The notes below the pieces were generated by a model. The model was not told where the DNA came from. It did no database searches and saw only the letters and a program-made list of their open reading frames with translations. A stretch of DNA of 64,000 nt. It comes from Strongyloides papillosus. Lineage: Eukaryota; Nematoda; Chromadorea; Rhabditida; Strongyloididae. The DNA lies in NCBI GenBank assembly GCA_005656395.1, contig SRSI01000046.1, positions 1,302,001 to 1,366,000 on the forward strand. Direction: 5' to 3'. Below, one piece after another: positions 34,809 through 48,456 of this stretch. Position 1 is the stretch's first letter; every line of letters starts with the position of its first letter. A program made the position numbers and the translations under genes.

Positions 34809-37366
34809 ATGCATCTTGGAGTTAAATTATTAATGGTGTCTCGACAACTGCCCAGTCGTGGTCACACGTTTGCACTTTTAAAACCCGACATCACATCAAA
34901 TCCTATTATTTTAAAGGTAAGTATTATTACTTTTTAAAATTTTATAAATATTAGTAGTTAGTAAATGGTATTATATTATTCATATGAATGGCCATATAAT
35001 GGTATTTTCTTTTCTTTAGTTATATAAAAAGTTTTAAATTGAAAAGAGATGATAATATATTATAATTGAGTGTATAATTCATTGTATAGGGGGATAGAGA
35101 AAGGTTAAAAAGTTAAGAATACGAGTAAGAGATATAAAAGTATTATTTAATGGACAAAAGAAGAAGAATGAGTTTGTGTATATTATATAAAAGATCAAAG
35201 AGGTAAAAATTTTTAAGATTTCTAAAGTAGTTAACTTTTGTTCATTAAAAAGAAGATATCTTTTTGACTTTTTTTGTTGATCACTTAAATAAAAGATTTC
35301 TTTTTTTTGCATTTAAAAAATAATTTTGATTTTTTTTTGTTAGAAGGTAATAGAAAGAATTGAGAGAGAAGGACTTTCAATTGTTGAAGGAAAAAGACTA
35401 AGATTAACGAGAGATGAAGCTGGAAAATTATATGAAGAACATAAAGGTAAGAATCGAAAAGTAGATGAAAATTGTTTTATCTCTTATTAAGAAGACAAAA
35501 AAGTAGTAATTATATTTTTGTTTGTGTATAGGTAAATTTTTTTACAACAGATTAATTGCTCATGTATGCAGGTAAGAGTATATAAATATAAAAAATTTCT
35601 ATTATTGATGATCCCTACATTTATCAAAAATGGAGAAAAGATAGAGAGAGTAAAGAAAAGGAGATGAAGAAGAAAATATTTATTTCTTTTTTACAAAAAT
35701 AAATATATATGCATAATATTTTCTTTTAACTACAAGTAAAACATTAAAAATCCTTTGATTGTTATCAAAGTGACATCAAGGAAAATATGTACATATATGG
35801 TGAATAGATAGTATAACATTTATGAAAGAATAATTAAACATATATAATTTTCTTTAATTTTTTACTCTTTCTCTCTCTTTTCCTTTCTTCTTTTACAAAA
35901 AATTTTTATTTTTAAAAATTAATTGTGATAGGTTAGTTATTTTTATACTTTTATACATAAAAAAAAGTATATATGTAAATGAAAGTAATTCATTTTATAA
36001 TTGTAAATATCTTTTTTAAATAATTATATTACTTCCTGAATGAAAAGAGATGATAAACAAAATAACTTTCTTTTTATTAAAACTTTATTTGTCATTCAAA
36101 ATACACATAATATACCTTTTAAGGAATCTACAATTCATTTTAAAATTCCTTCCTTCTCAATTATAATTACTTTCTTTTGACATCATAAAAAATAATGTAA
36201 CTAATAAATTAAACAATTACAAAAAGAAATATTAATTATTTTATATGTACTTCAATACATTTAATTCTTTTATTATAATTTACCAAATTAAAGTAAAAAA
36301 AATTCTATGGAATGTGGAACAATTGATATAATCCATTTGATGAGTCATTAATTTTTATTTTAAAATAAGTAAAATGATTAGTCATATGAAATAATTTGAC
36401 TAATATTTTTTATTCATATTTAAGTAATTTTAATATAGCAAAGAGTTTTAGATAAAAGTTTTTAATTGTTAACAACATCCTTTAGGATATGCCTCAATAG
36501 GTATATTAGGATGATGATTATGTATGTATAGAAATGAAAGTAATGTAAAAAGTTTCATCATTGTAATCCTCTTTACCTTTTATCGTATATTTATAAAATT
36601 AAAATAGTTCAGGAGAGAAGGAAAATTGTTATCTGAGATTAAATATCTATAAATAATAATAATAATTATGTATGATTTGATAAATCTTTTAATTCTAAAA
36701 ATTAATTTTATTTGTTTAAAGTATGAAATGGTATTTAAATATATGTTATATATGAATATAAATATATTTATCCATCAAAAATCATCCTAATCTCTTGGAT
36801 AGAGAGGAATAATTTAGGACGTTACAGTATCTTAACAAAGATAACATAAATTTCTGTGGAAATTTTATACTAATAAGGAATAAAAAAATTCCCGATATAA
36901 TAAAATTTTTCATTAATGTTATAATAGTTGAATTATCTTTTTTCCCAGTAAAAACGTTATCATAAATTAATAATAATAAAATATATTTCATAATAATATT
37001 TTATATTATTTTTATAGTGGACCTGTGATTGCATTAAAATTAACAACAGCAAATGAATCATTGGATGATCCCGTTATATTATGGAGAAAAATATTAGGTC
37101 CCTCAAAATTATTTAAAAATTGGATAGAAAGTGGTAATAGTGAAAGTTTACGAAATTCCTTTTCATTATCGGATACAAGAAATGTAGGTCATGGTAGTGA
37201 TAGTATTCATTCCACTGAAAGGGAGCTCAAAATATTTGAGCCATTTGATTTGGTAAATGATGAGTTGGGTGAAAAAGAAAGCATCATAAATAGGTTAATT
37301 CCTGATTTAAAAGAGATGGAAAGTGATATAATGGAAGGAGATAATAACAATAAAGTAATGGATTGA
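34809..37366 (+). CDS. nucleoside diphosphate kinase, NME6 type
   Basis: Four exons: 34809-34916, 35344-35446, 35532-35571 and 37018-37366; about 199 residues. The third exon has only 40 nt and the third intron about 1.45 kb. All phases join cleanly. Joined protein: HTFALLKPDITSNPIIL, then KVIERIEREGLSIV, then EEHKGKFFYNRL, then SGPVIALKLTTANE, DPVILWRKILGPSK, SLSDTRNVGHGSDSIHS. The last contains the phosphohistidine of the NDK active site (GHGSDS). The wording and the acidic C-terminal extension fit the NME6/NDK-H6 subgroup rather than cytosolic NM23. NDKs move phosphate between nucleoside tri- and diphosphates; NME6 proteins are reported as mitochondrial with weak kinase activity. The first ATG is followed 8 codons later by another; either could be used. 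Confidence 0.92.
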
Positions 37367-38518
37367 ATTTTAGTAGAGGATAAAAAAACTTATTGTGTGT
37401 TTACTTATGGATATTGAAAATCTTTTTTTATAATAATAAATAGAAATATTATTTTTGACAATCCCTTGTTATTTACATTATGTTACGTAAAAGTATTTGT
37501 ATATTTTTGTTTTGAAATGACCATTATAAGAATGATGGTGTGTTGTTATTTAGAAATTTTTTTTTTCCAGAAACCTGTTTAATGAAGCTTAAACATCAAT
37601 ATGATCAACTAAATCCTGTTTATGAGAAATATCAGAAAATAAAAATATTTGTATAATAATAAAGAAAAATCTATTTTTATATCTCAAAAATATTACATCT
37701 TCAATAGTAGTTCGTCAAAAATAAAAAATAAATCCTTTTAAAGATCATATGATTTGACTTTTAATGATATATGTTATATACAACAAAAAAAGATACAAAT
37801 ATAGAAATTTACTTTTTAAATAAATCTAGTTAAAACATATTAAATGATAATATAAAAAAAATATATTAATAAAAAAGAGACTATAATTTACAATTAATTG
37901 ATTTTTTTTTCCTCCAAAACACAATTATTTACAACAATGATAAAAAAACTTTTGATCCAAAGACAAATACACACAATAAAACTATATATGTTTCACTTTA
38001 ATTATTTTTTATCAGTTAATAATTAAAAAAATAAATAAATGATAATTTCTTTATAATGTAGAGTTAAATTTTGTTATTATTCACAGGGTGGCGATTTTTC
38101 ACCAAATTTTTGTATTTATATATATATAAATTGTTCTTCAAATATGTATAATTAAAAATTAGTTTTGTTATGATTAGAGAGACTGGTAACATAAATGTAT
38201 ATATAAGGAAAATTGTAAATCACGAGTAAAAAAGAATACAAAACATCTTTGATTCCTTTAAAAAAAACACATACATTTTTTTCTACAAATCCTGAAGGGC
38301 CATTTTGCGACCCGTCTTCTAACAAGGATAATGAAGTACTTTCTTTCACATCTTTACTTTCGATAATAGTATTTTGATAAAACACTTCTTTTACAATTAA
38401 TAAACATTTTTCTGAAGCCAGGAGAAAGACACTGAGAGATTATTTTTTCCACAAAAAAGATTGATAACACATAAAATTATTAAAATTAATAAAAATATTA
38501 ACATATACATATATACTT
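37367..38518. other. convergent 3' flanks with a coding-like segment
   Basis: About 1.15 kb between the ends of the NME6 and grainyhead genes. Mostly AT-rich. On the minus strand a segment at about 38274-38418 looks coding and has a CTGGCTTCAG acceptor and a GTATGT donor; it may be an alternative 3' exon of grainyhead or another gene's exon (see findings). Confidence 0.4.
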
Positions 38519-41500
38519 CTACGATTGATTGACAAACTGATTATTTGTTTGAACTTCAGTTAACGTTACAGCATAATAATTATGATCTTCTTGAGTATTT
38601 TCTATATCAATAACAAAGGTATCCTCATTACAATAATGTTTTAACATATCATCATCCATTTTAACGGTAACACCTTTGAGGCATTGTTTATAGAGTGCTG
38701 TCACTTTATCACTATCAATACCAAATTTCTCACCTATTGCTCTTACCAAACCAACTAATGATGGTGGAACAATATGTAATGGTGTATATATTGCTTCATC
38801 ACGTTTCCGAACATATATCATAACTGAAAAAAATTTTATTGTTAATAATAACAAAAAAAATATAATTTGATAATGATATATAAATTGTTATTATTTTATC
38901 AATAGAATACATTCTTTGTATTGTATAAAATTGAAATTAAAATAACTGTTTTATTTTTCCAACACAAATATGAAATATTATACTATTATGTTTGACGAAG
39001 AGGAGACAAACATATAGATAATAATGTGTATATTTGTCAAAGGAAAGTATTTATCAAAAAAAAATTGTAATAAAATTAAAAGATGTAGGTATACGGTAGG
39101 TATGTGATAGAGAAAAGAAAGAAAAATAAAATAAAAATATTATATAGATAAAGATGTAAACATACCTCTTTCAGCTGTTCGCGGCCTTTTTGCCATTGGT
39201 TCCATATCTGAGAGACCATCATAGTTAAGAGAGCTACTATCCAGATATGAGGCATCAAAGTCATCTGACGCCACAAAGAGTGCTGCGGGTTTTTCTAAAT
39301 CACTCATATGATAGAATTCACTCCGATCACATGGTTCATGATATTCACCGTCAGATTTTTTTCTTCCTAGAAAACCAGCAAAAAAAATGGTAAGATTTTG
39401 TTTAAGAAAAATTTTTTTAAAGATTTTTTTTATAAATATAATAGTTTTAACGGTTTTTTTTTAAATAACGATATAACATAAATGTTAATTGATAGTGTAA
39501 ATATACATAAAATATTAGTAAGTAGTATAAGAAGACGTTTAATAAACAAACCTTGCATTCTCCGTTTTTCATCTCTTCTAGTTTCATGTAACATTTTTCT
39601 ATTAGCTCCCTAAATAAAACATATAATGTTAGTAATAATTATTATTAATAATAATAAATAAAAAATAAAGTGAAATGGAAGGGGTATGAATAAAAAGTGA
39701 AAATGATAAGACAAGACAAGGTTTTTTTCTATATTTAACCTTTAAAATTTGATTTGGACAGGATATAGTAATTTTTGAAGAGGTCAAACAAGCATTATTC
39801 TTCTCCGTTACGTAATATAACATAATATTACAGATACAGGTTGCAAAAAAGATAGGTTATATGTTGTTTTACTTAAACATGTTCAAATGCTATTGATGGG
39901 GAATCTAGTTACATAATTGAAAACTTGATAAAAGCAAATATTAGACTAGTTTAGTTGACATGAAGGTGTAAAAAGGGACAGGAAATGGAAAAAATTAACC
40001 AGTTCAAAGGTTGGATTGTACAAAAAAGCTGGGTTAATTGAATTAATATACTCTCTATATTTTATTTCTTTATCATATTTTATTATTAAATTATATTTTA
40101 TTGATGTTACTTTTATTTCTCATTTATTGATTCAATTTTTCACTTCATTTTATAATTATAATGAATAAAACTTTATAATATATGAATTACATTATTATTT
40201 ATAATAATTTTTGGACATAAGTTAGTATGTAGTGATAAAGACAAGACATTTTCTAAACCGTTTATATTTTGAAAGTATTTAATAAAAATTTTAAACTCTT
40301 AACTACCTGTAATTTTGCGCTTTTGCGCTCTTTTATCTTCATCACGAAGTTTTCTTTCAGCTCCCTAAATACATATATTTATATAATACTTATATAAATT
40401 TAAATAGTATATAAAGATTGTCAAAATACATTATATATATTTACTCCTTTTTGAAATAGATGGAAAAATATGATATTATAATTGTCTCTTTTTAAATATG
40501 ACAAACCAAAATAAGAAAAATTGGTGTGCAAAAAGGCAAGGGAAAAAAAGAAAAAAAAACTAAGGATATTAATTTAAAACTTACCTTATCACAAAAAACT
40601 TTTATCTGACAAAAACCTCTATGAAAAGGTATTTTACCGTCATCACCCTCATCATATGTATCAATTTGTATATGAAGTGGTAGACCTTTGACACCTTTTT
40701 GATTTGAAAAATCCGTTGAAAGGCATTGTACAGCAATACTAATCTTAAATAATAACATTTTAATAAGTTTAAATTTTTATATTATAATTTTAAATCATAC
40801 TTTAACAGAAGTCTCTGATGGATTCCAATAAAATTGAACAGCATTATGGGCAACCTCCTCTATTTGTCCAATGATGCCAGATGAATTTTTTGAATCAACT
40901 TCCATTATTCTTTGTTTAGAAGAATGTTGACGTCCATGCCAAAATTGCCATGTTTTAATTTCTTCATCATATGTTTTATCTTCTCTAAAGACAACCATCA
41001 ATATACTCTATAAAAGATTAGAAGTTTATATTATATACGTAATTTATAATAAAATTAGAACAACATGAAAAAAAAAGTTTTTTGACAAAGAAATATATAG
41101 GATAATAGATATGTAATAAATAAAAAAAAGATAAATTGACTTACTTTGACTGTTGAACTTTTTAATGGTTTAGATGGATCATGGAGATAGTCTAAAGAGA
41201 TAGTATAAAATTGTCCCTTATTAACATAAGTCATTCTATCGTCCTCTTTTCTAATTGATGTACTAATAGGTGCCTCTAAAACATATTGAAAACCTAAGGT
41301 ATTATGTAATTTAGGAATATTAACAGGACTTTCACGATGTGACATCAATCGATCTGAAGTTCTATCAATTCCATTTTGTTGATGGCAATCTGATGTTTGT
41401 ACATTATTTTGGATGACATGTTGTATCTGTGGTTGTGATGTTATATAAAAATCATCCTTTGGACATAATAATGATAAATCTGTACCAATACCAGAATCAA

Positions 41501-42059
41501 CAGGTGATGGTAATTCTTGTTTAAATAAACGATCTTGTTGATTGAGATCCTGAGTCTGATGATGATATTGTATTGTTGATGTTCTTGGATAGACGACATT
41601 TGTTGTGTATTGATCAACCATTGTTGGTGCTGTAACTCTTTGCCAGTCCTGTTGTCCACCACCACCAAGACCACCACCAACAACTGCTGCAGCATTAGAT
41701 GGAAATACGGCTGCTGGATAATAAATAGTATTATGACCTTGATTTGGATTACCACCCTGAAGGACTGTATTTTGTTGTTGTCCAGTGGCAAGACCAGCTA
41801 TAGCATAATCAGTATATACACGAGAATAATTTGGCATTTGATAATAATGTTCAATTGGTTGCATTTTTGATAGATCAGAAAGATTTTGATTAGATAGTTG
41901 TGTTAACTCAAATCCATCACCCTTACCAGACATCAGATCAAGATGCCTGGAACCTGGTGGTGCTGTTTTGATAACAGATGATGGTTCTAGTTGAAATTGT
42001 GAAGACATTGTTGATGTTGGTGCAAGTACCGTAGATGATTCGTAAGCACCAAACTTCAT
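38519..42059 (-). CDS. grh-1: Grainyhead/CP2 transcription factor
   Basis: Exons in transcription order: 41145-42059, 40801-41007, 40585-40743, then either 40307-40364 or 39552-39609, then 39166-39366 and 38519-38823. About 614 residues with either 58-nt exon. The N-terminal 220 residues are Gln/Pro/Gly-rich (activation-type). The CP2 DNA-binding domain includes [39 protein letters not shown] and [14 protein letters not shown]. The C-terminal dimerisation domain includes [20 protein letters not shown] and [12 protein letters not shown]. Grainyhead factors control epidermal and cuticle gene expression and bind AACCGGTT-like sites. The start is set at the first in-frame ATG (42059); the frame is open 10 codons further to a TTG, so an upstream exon is possible. 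Two mutually incompatible copies of one exon are present. Confidence 0.94.
39552..39609 (-). other. alternative exon 4b of grainyhead
   Basis: 58 nt flanked by TTTTATTTAG and GTTTGT. It encodes [19 protein letters not shown] plus one base, the same length and phase as exon 4a at 40307-40364. It shares the GAxRK start and overall charge. Splicing 4a directly to 4b would give an in-frame TAA within three codons, so only one can be used per message. Confidence 0.78.
40307..40364 (-). other. canonical exon 4a of grainyhead
   Basis: 58 nt flanked by a TATTTAG acceptor and a GTAGTT donor. It encodes [19 protein letters not shown] plus one base, the form that matches Grainyhead proteins of other animals (FCDKGAERK-x-RDE). 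It is the first of the pair in transcription order. Confidence 0.85.
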
Positions 42060-45000
42060 TATCCTTATTGTTGGCCTAATGATTGCCAAGTAGATTTCTT
42101 CTTTTTTTAAAAAAAAAAGAGAATCAGCAGACAGTCAAGAGAATATAATAGATAAATAAATATATAAATATAATAGTATTTCGTAGAAGTCAAGAAAAAA
42201 TTGATATTAAATTATGTATATAGATTTATAATATGAATTTTTTATTGAATGCTGCAATTAATAGAATAATAATGATATTATATAAAAGATAATTATACTT
42301 GATAAAAATAACTTTTTCATTAAACATTTTTTAATTTTGTTTTAACATCGATTTTGTATTGTATATGGTGATTGGCATATAATATTGTTAATATATTTGT
42401 AGGACCATGATATATTAATTGATTATAGAAAGAATTTTAATTAAAAAACGATGAAATAATAATATGGATAGATGATGAAATATTTATATTGATGAAGCAT
42501 GATAGAAGAATAATTATAGATAGTGATAAGGCATTATTAGAATTTTAGAAAAAATATATATATAATAATAAATATGTATAATAATAGTAGTAAAAATAGA
42601 AAGATAGATCAATCTAAGTATGGCAAGGACAGGTAATGATAATAACAATAATAAAAAATATAAAGAAAAGGATAGTTAAAGGTCAAATGGAGAAGGTTCA
42701 TGTATCATGAAGAGTGGGGAGGCAAAACAGGCTTATAGAAACTACTACAATTACTAGATGATCCGGTCCTTTTGGTGCCGAAGGAGAGAACCCTGTAGAC
42801 GGTTGGTGGTAGTAGAAAAGAGACTAAACTCGAAAAACCAGTAGAGTAAGTGTATGTTCTTCTTCTCCTTCAGTTGTCATACTATATTATTTGTGCGAAA
42901 TTTTATATATATTAGAAGAGAGAGCGGTTTTGATCATTCCTCTAGTTTTATATTTTATATTTAAAGGTGTGTATTTTGTGCGCAAAGATATATTATATAT
43001 AATATATATATAATAATATTTAGATGTGGTATGTATAGATATGTATTTATTTCTGCGCACACATACACACAAATATATTGGGATGTTTGAAGAAAGAAGA
43101 AAAAGAGGAGAGTAAATTTTCTTCAAAAATCCTTCATAACACTCTGTATATGAAAAATTTATTTGTATGTACGTGTATATGTGTATGTATGTATGATATG
43201 TAGTATTATTGTAAAAATTTGTAGATAGAAAATGCTTATATAAAAGTTTTGCGAAAATATATTATATAATTTTATTATATTTTTATTATCAAGGAGCGAT
43301 GGTTTGGCAGCTGGACACAATATATAGAAGAAAGGTGAAGAATTAAAAACTACGACGCAGGAGCAAATCAACGCATCAGAAGACCGGTTTTCATTGGGCA
43401 GAACACAGATGAAGGGTGGGCACACACGAAGGAGCGATAAAAAGGTGGTCACGATTTTGAGAGAAGACAATCAGACAAACGTGTCTATAAGTAAAAGGGC
43501 TTCCATTAAATAAAAATTTTTATTTTATTATTACTTATGGTCTTTGGGAGATCGGGGGAGATGGATGAGTGGGAGGAGTTAATGATTGTATAAAAAAACA
43601 CTCTTACTATTTTCAGGAGGACAAATTACATACTGATGACAGTTCATATCTAACTTCTTTTATAACAATATGTGATATATAATAACTAAATACTATTATA
43701 TAATATAAATTGTTTTTATATCAATGGAATAGTGAAAAAAGAATTTATTTTTTTTAAATTTATAAAATATAGATATGGTACTTTTCTTAATAGTCCATAA
43801 ATACCATATTATATTTTGAGGAAAGAATAAAAAAAATAAAAATTATTTAAGATGATGATGTATTATATATTTTTTTAATATTGTTGTAGAATATTTTAAT
43901 ATATAAGAAGATTAAGATGATAAAAATTATGAAAATAAGTATCTTAGAAACAGGTGATTTTAAAATTCGGTCGGTGAATGTGATTTATGATGAGAAGAGG
44001 AGATAGATAGAGTATAATTTGTAGTATCTTTGATGATCATTGATAAAATTTAAAAGTTGCAATTAATTTCGCTTTATGTTTTTATTTTTCATGATAATTG
44101 AAGTGTTTGATAATAAAGTTTATAAAAGGAGGTGGGGGAAATAAAATAATTGTTATTAGAAGGGCCTAAGGGTATAATTTGTATATAAAAGAAAATATCT
44201 TAAAATCAAAGATATTTAAGATTATTTTAATAGAAAATTTTATAACAAAATAAAGGTATGTGTATGATAGAGAATTTACCATCACAAATAAATAAGATGT
44301 TTTTGATGTTATGAAAAATTTACATCTGATTATACATAGAAAAATTTGAAGTCACATGTAGGAAAAATTATATATTTTAAGTTATCTATAATATTGTTAC
44401 TATTTAATATAAAATAAACTTTGTTATTTTGATATAATTATCATTTATTGTAATTCTTTTTATAAAAATAAATTTGAAATGACGACATAAATTATGTATA
44501 TTATATATAATACAATATAATAAAAAGAATTATCTATTTTCAAAAAGGTTAATTAAAATACTTTTAGATAATTAATATTAAACAACTATCTTAACATGAA
44601 ATATGCCCCTTTTTCAATATTATTATCATTATTTAACTCAATTAAATATCATGTCATAATAAAAGATTTTAATACATATTTGTTGTAATAAAAGAATTTA
44701 TATTTTAAAATTGATAATAAAGTTAATAAAATGATCAATTAAAAGAAAGTATAAATTTTGTTTTAACAATTAAAATCATGGTAAAGAATCAATGAAGAGA
44801 TAGTTATCATTAAAAATAATGTATAATATGATGTAAATTATACAATACAATTTTTTGAAGATATATAATAAAATATATATATAATATTTTCCAATAAACA
44901 AAATTGAATTGGTATCTTTTAAAAAAAAGACATTTATTGGAATTATAATAAATAATTTGATGAAAAATAAAAACAACCAGAAGTGATAGGTTATGAATGA

Positions 45001-48000
45001 GACAGAAATATGAAAAAAAATTGTGATTGTAATATTGTATTTTTTTTGTAGATATATAAATAAAGATTTAAGAGTAATATGTTTCATTGTAAAAATAAAA
45101 AAAAATAGATTAAAATAGAATATTGAAACAAAAGATTTATAAATGATAAATGTATCGAAACAGAAATTTGATATATTTAAGATATAAGAATGACCATTAG
45201 ACAATATAAATAAATAAAAAAAAAGAAAAAGTTAAAGAAAAGAAAAAGAGGTAGATTACTTAATTTAAGGTATATATAATTATAGAAAGTGTAAATAATT
45301 ATTATCCATGTTTATGGAAAAGAGGAGTAATATAATGTAAATGAATAATATAAAAGTATTAATATATATAGATCAATTGAAAAATATAGGTAAGAATATG
45401 TAATTTTGAAAGAAACACTTTAAAAATAGTTAATAAGAGTATTATAATTGTGGGATTGGATATAAGAATGGTAAAAAGAAAGAAAAAGAAGATAGTAATA
45501 TTTGTATATATATATTTATATGGATGAATATATGTAGCCAGAATACCATGAAAATATAGTTATAGTAAAGATTGCTCCACTTCCTATTTGATGAAGAGGA
45601 TATCATCAATGTATAGTGATTGAAAAGTTATTATCAAAAAGGTAAAAAGTTAGTTGTGAGGATGACCAAAATTTTGTAGAATACAATGAACTTTAAAATA
45701 TATAGTTGTGTACGATTATAATTACTTTCAATTTCAATCAAAAAGTTACATTCAAATATAAATAAAAATATGGAGAAATATGAGAAGAATTTAATTTAAA
45801 ATATCTTTACAAACATTTTTCCTATCATTTATTCAAACATTTTTTTATTCCCTTTTTTGATCGTAATATTTTTTTGTTAGCTTATTACGGTAAAGAGAGG
45901 AAAAGTTATTAGTTTGTGATTGCCGAATATAATTAAATATTAATAATAAAAAAAATTGTATAATAAAAAAAGATATATATAAGAAATTAATATTGATATA
46001 AATTGTAATTGTTCTTCTATTTTTGTAAAAATAGAATAATTATTTTCATAAAAAAAATCAATTACTTTTGTAAATAAAAGTAATAAAATAATAGGATCAT
46101 GCTGGTAAGAAATCGTGCATAACGAGTCACTTGACCAAAAGAATTTGATATAAATAGAACTTAAAATGTATGTACAAAAGTTTAAAAATAATAATAAAGA
46201 AAGAGAACGACATAAATATTTGAAGATAAAAATACTTTAAAATAAAATACAGTTGAGGACAAAAATTTTGATTATAATAAGTCAAAGAGAGAGAGATCCG
46301 ATTAACACAAGACACAGAACCATATAATTGATTTTGAAGGAGATTTATTATATAAAAATTTTGAAGAAAAGGTATTTACTTAAAATATGTTTAATATACA
46401 TATAAATATAATTATATGAATAAAAGATTACGCAACAATCAACTTTAATCAGTTATCTTTAGAAAAAGATTTTGAAGTATGTTACATATACATATATATA
46501 ATACAATATATATTATTGAAAGATATATACCCACACTTATCATATATATTTTTCATTTACCATCATCATCTTTCTTCTCTCTCCATCTTCATACTTATTA
46601 TATTCTTCTTTTCTCCAATGGTCAGAAAATGTAATATTATTATTGTATTGACATTTAAGAAAATGGTGAATAAAAAAGAATATTGTGTATTATTGTGATT
46701 CCTCAAACTAGTTTATCATTTTTTTACCTACTCGTCATCTTTTCTTCTTCTACCTTCTTATTTTTCTTGTACAAAGGTGAATTGAAAATATAGAGAAAGT
46801 TCAGACACTTCTATGAAAATTTACAGTTTATGTCATAACATTTTGAATAAGTATTTTATTTAAAAGTTATTGTAAATTTATATTTTTGATGTCTGATGGG
46901 GGATTTTAAATGAATTGTATATAATTTGTGAACACATAAATTTTTAGTTTAAAAAGGGGGGATAATTAATGTTTATTGGAGAAAATAGAGGATAAATGTA
47001 AGTTTTGATTGAAACGGTATATATTTTTATTTTAGAGGGGTTTTCTTTTTCCGAAAAATTATAGATTACAAAATAAATAATTATTATAAAATTTATGTAA
47101 TAATATTTTTCGTTATATATATATTTAATATCTTTTTTCCTGAACTTAAAGGTATTGTTTTTGATTTTTCACATAAAAATGGAGAATTTGAATGTGTCGT
47201 GAATGCCTTATTAAACGTTTAATTATGACAACAATAAAAATTTCCCATTCAAAATGATTATAGTAATAGTAGTTATGTTGTGTCTTTTGGGTTGTCCTAT
47301 ATATTTAAAAATATATTATCAAATTTTGTAATAATCATGTCAATAAAAAGTTTTGTGGAAAATACATAAAACCAAAATATTCATTCATCTTTGACAAATT
47401 ATTTGATATATCATATCACCTTTTGATGTAAAATTTTGTTTATTCCCATATATAAAAATTCACAGTGATATGGAAAGTCTTTTTGATGATAGGGGAGATA
47501 TATTTTTATTAATATATATGATATCTAGGATTTCTCCAGGTCAAATTATTTATATTTATTAGATTTTGACGAGGAATTGTTTAAAGAAAATTAATATATG
47601 TTATATCATCAATAATAAAAGAATATCTTTAATCACAAAATTGTAAGGATATATAAAAATGTAAAATTAAATAAATAATAATATAATATTCATTTGAAGA
47701 TATATATAATTTGAACGTATATATATTTATAAGGAAAACTAGTTCATATGCGATATTAGATGAATCAAGAGAAAATTAAATGGAATTTGAAGAAGTTTTT
47801 GATGGATAATTTGGCCAGGGAGTTATTCTAAGAGGTATATACAATAAGGTAAAGGGAGACATCAATATGATAGATATATAATTATTATTTTTTGTATAAA
47901 CCTTTATCTAATCACACAAAAATTAACATTAAAAGCAAAACTAGTATTTGAGGAATAAAAAAATTAGTATAAATATAAAAAAGTTTAATATAATGAGTAT

Positions 48001-48456
48001 AATACTTTAAATTTAATTGAGAAATAATTCTTGAATATTAATATTATTAATTATTTATAATAAATTGATATAGATAATCATTTTCTAGTCATCCAACAAC
48101 GATTTCATTTGATAAAAGTAAAAAAACAAGAGATCCATTTAATATAATATTTTTTTTCTACAATAAATCTTGATAATTTTAACAATTTACATATTATATT
48201 TAAATGATTAAAATTGATGAGGGAATTAAAATATCTTTAAGATATTTTGTTTCATTACAATTAACAACAAAAAAAATTATTTAAATATTTGATTAATATA
48301 TGATAACATATCAAATATAATAATTCAGTTAATAATAAAAGTTTTCTTACAATTATTATAAATTTAGGAATGCCAATATAATTATCAAAGATTGACTTCT
48401 TGTGTTTTTTTATACAAATTTAGTAGTCATGTTTGGTTTTGTTGATGTTTATTTAT
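42060..48456. promoter_or_regulatory. 6.4-kb region upstream of grainyhead
   Basis: A long non-coding stretch upstream of grainyhead, extending to the 3' end of the RGS gene. Most is extremely AT-rich with only chance frames. Two islands of higher complexity (about 42700-42880 and 43290-43560) may be promoter or 5' non-coding exon sequence. The second contains GACCGGTTTT (43382-43391), close to the Grainyhead consensus AACCGGTT, and two copies of AAGGAGCGAT (43291-43300, 43429-43438). No protein-coding exon could be supported here. Confidence 0.4.

Noticed and set aside
42887..43470. Two minus-strand frames upstream of grainyhead as N-terminal exons
   Set aside because: Composition is simple-sequence driven, no junction in phase with the grainyhead exon at 42059 could be found; more likely 5' non-coding or promoter sequence.
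44776..45204. 142-codon minus-strand frame
   Set aside because: Almost entirely Phe/Ile/Tyr/Leu/Lys codons expected from A/T-rich DNA; no domain or conserved pattern.
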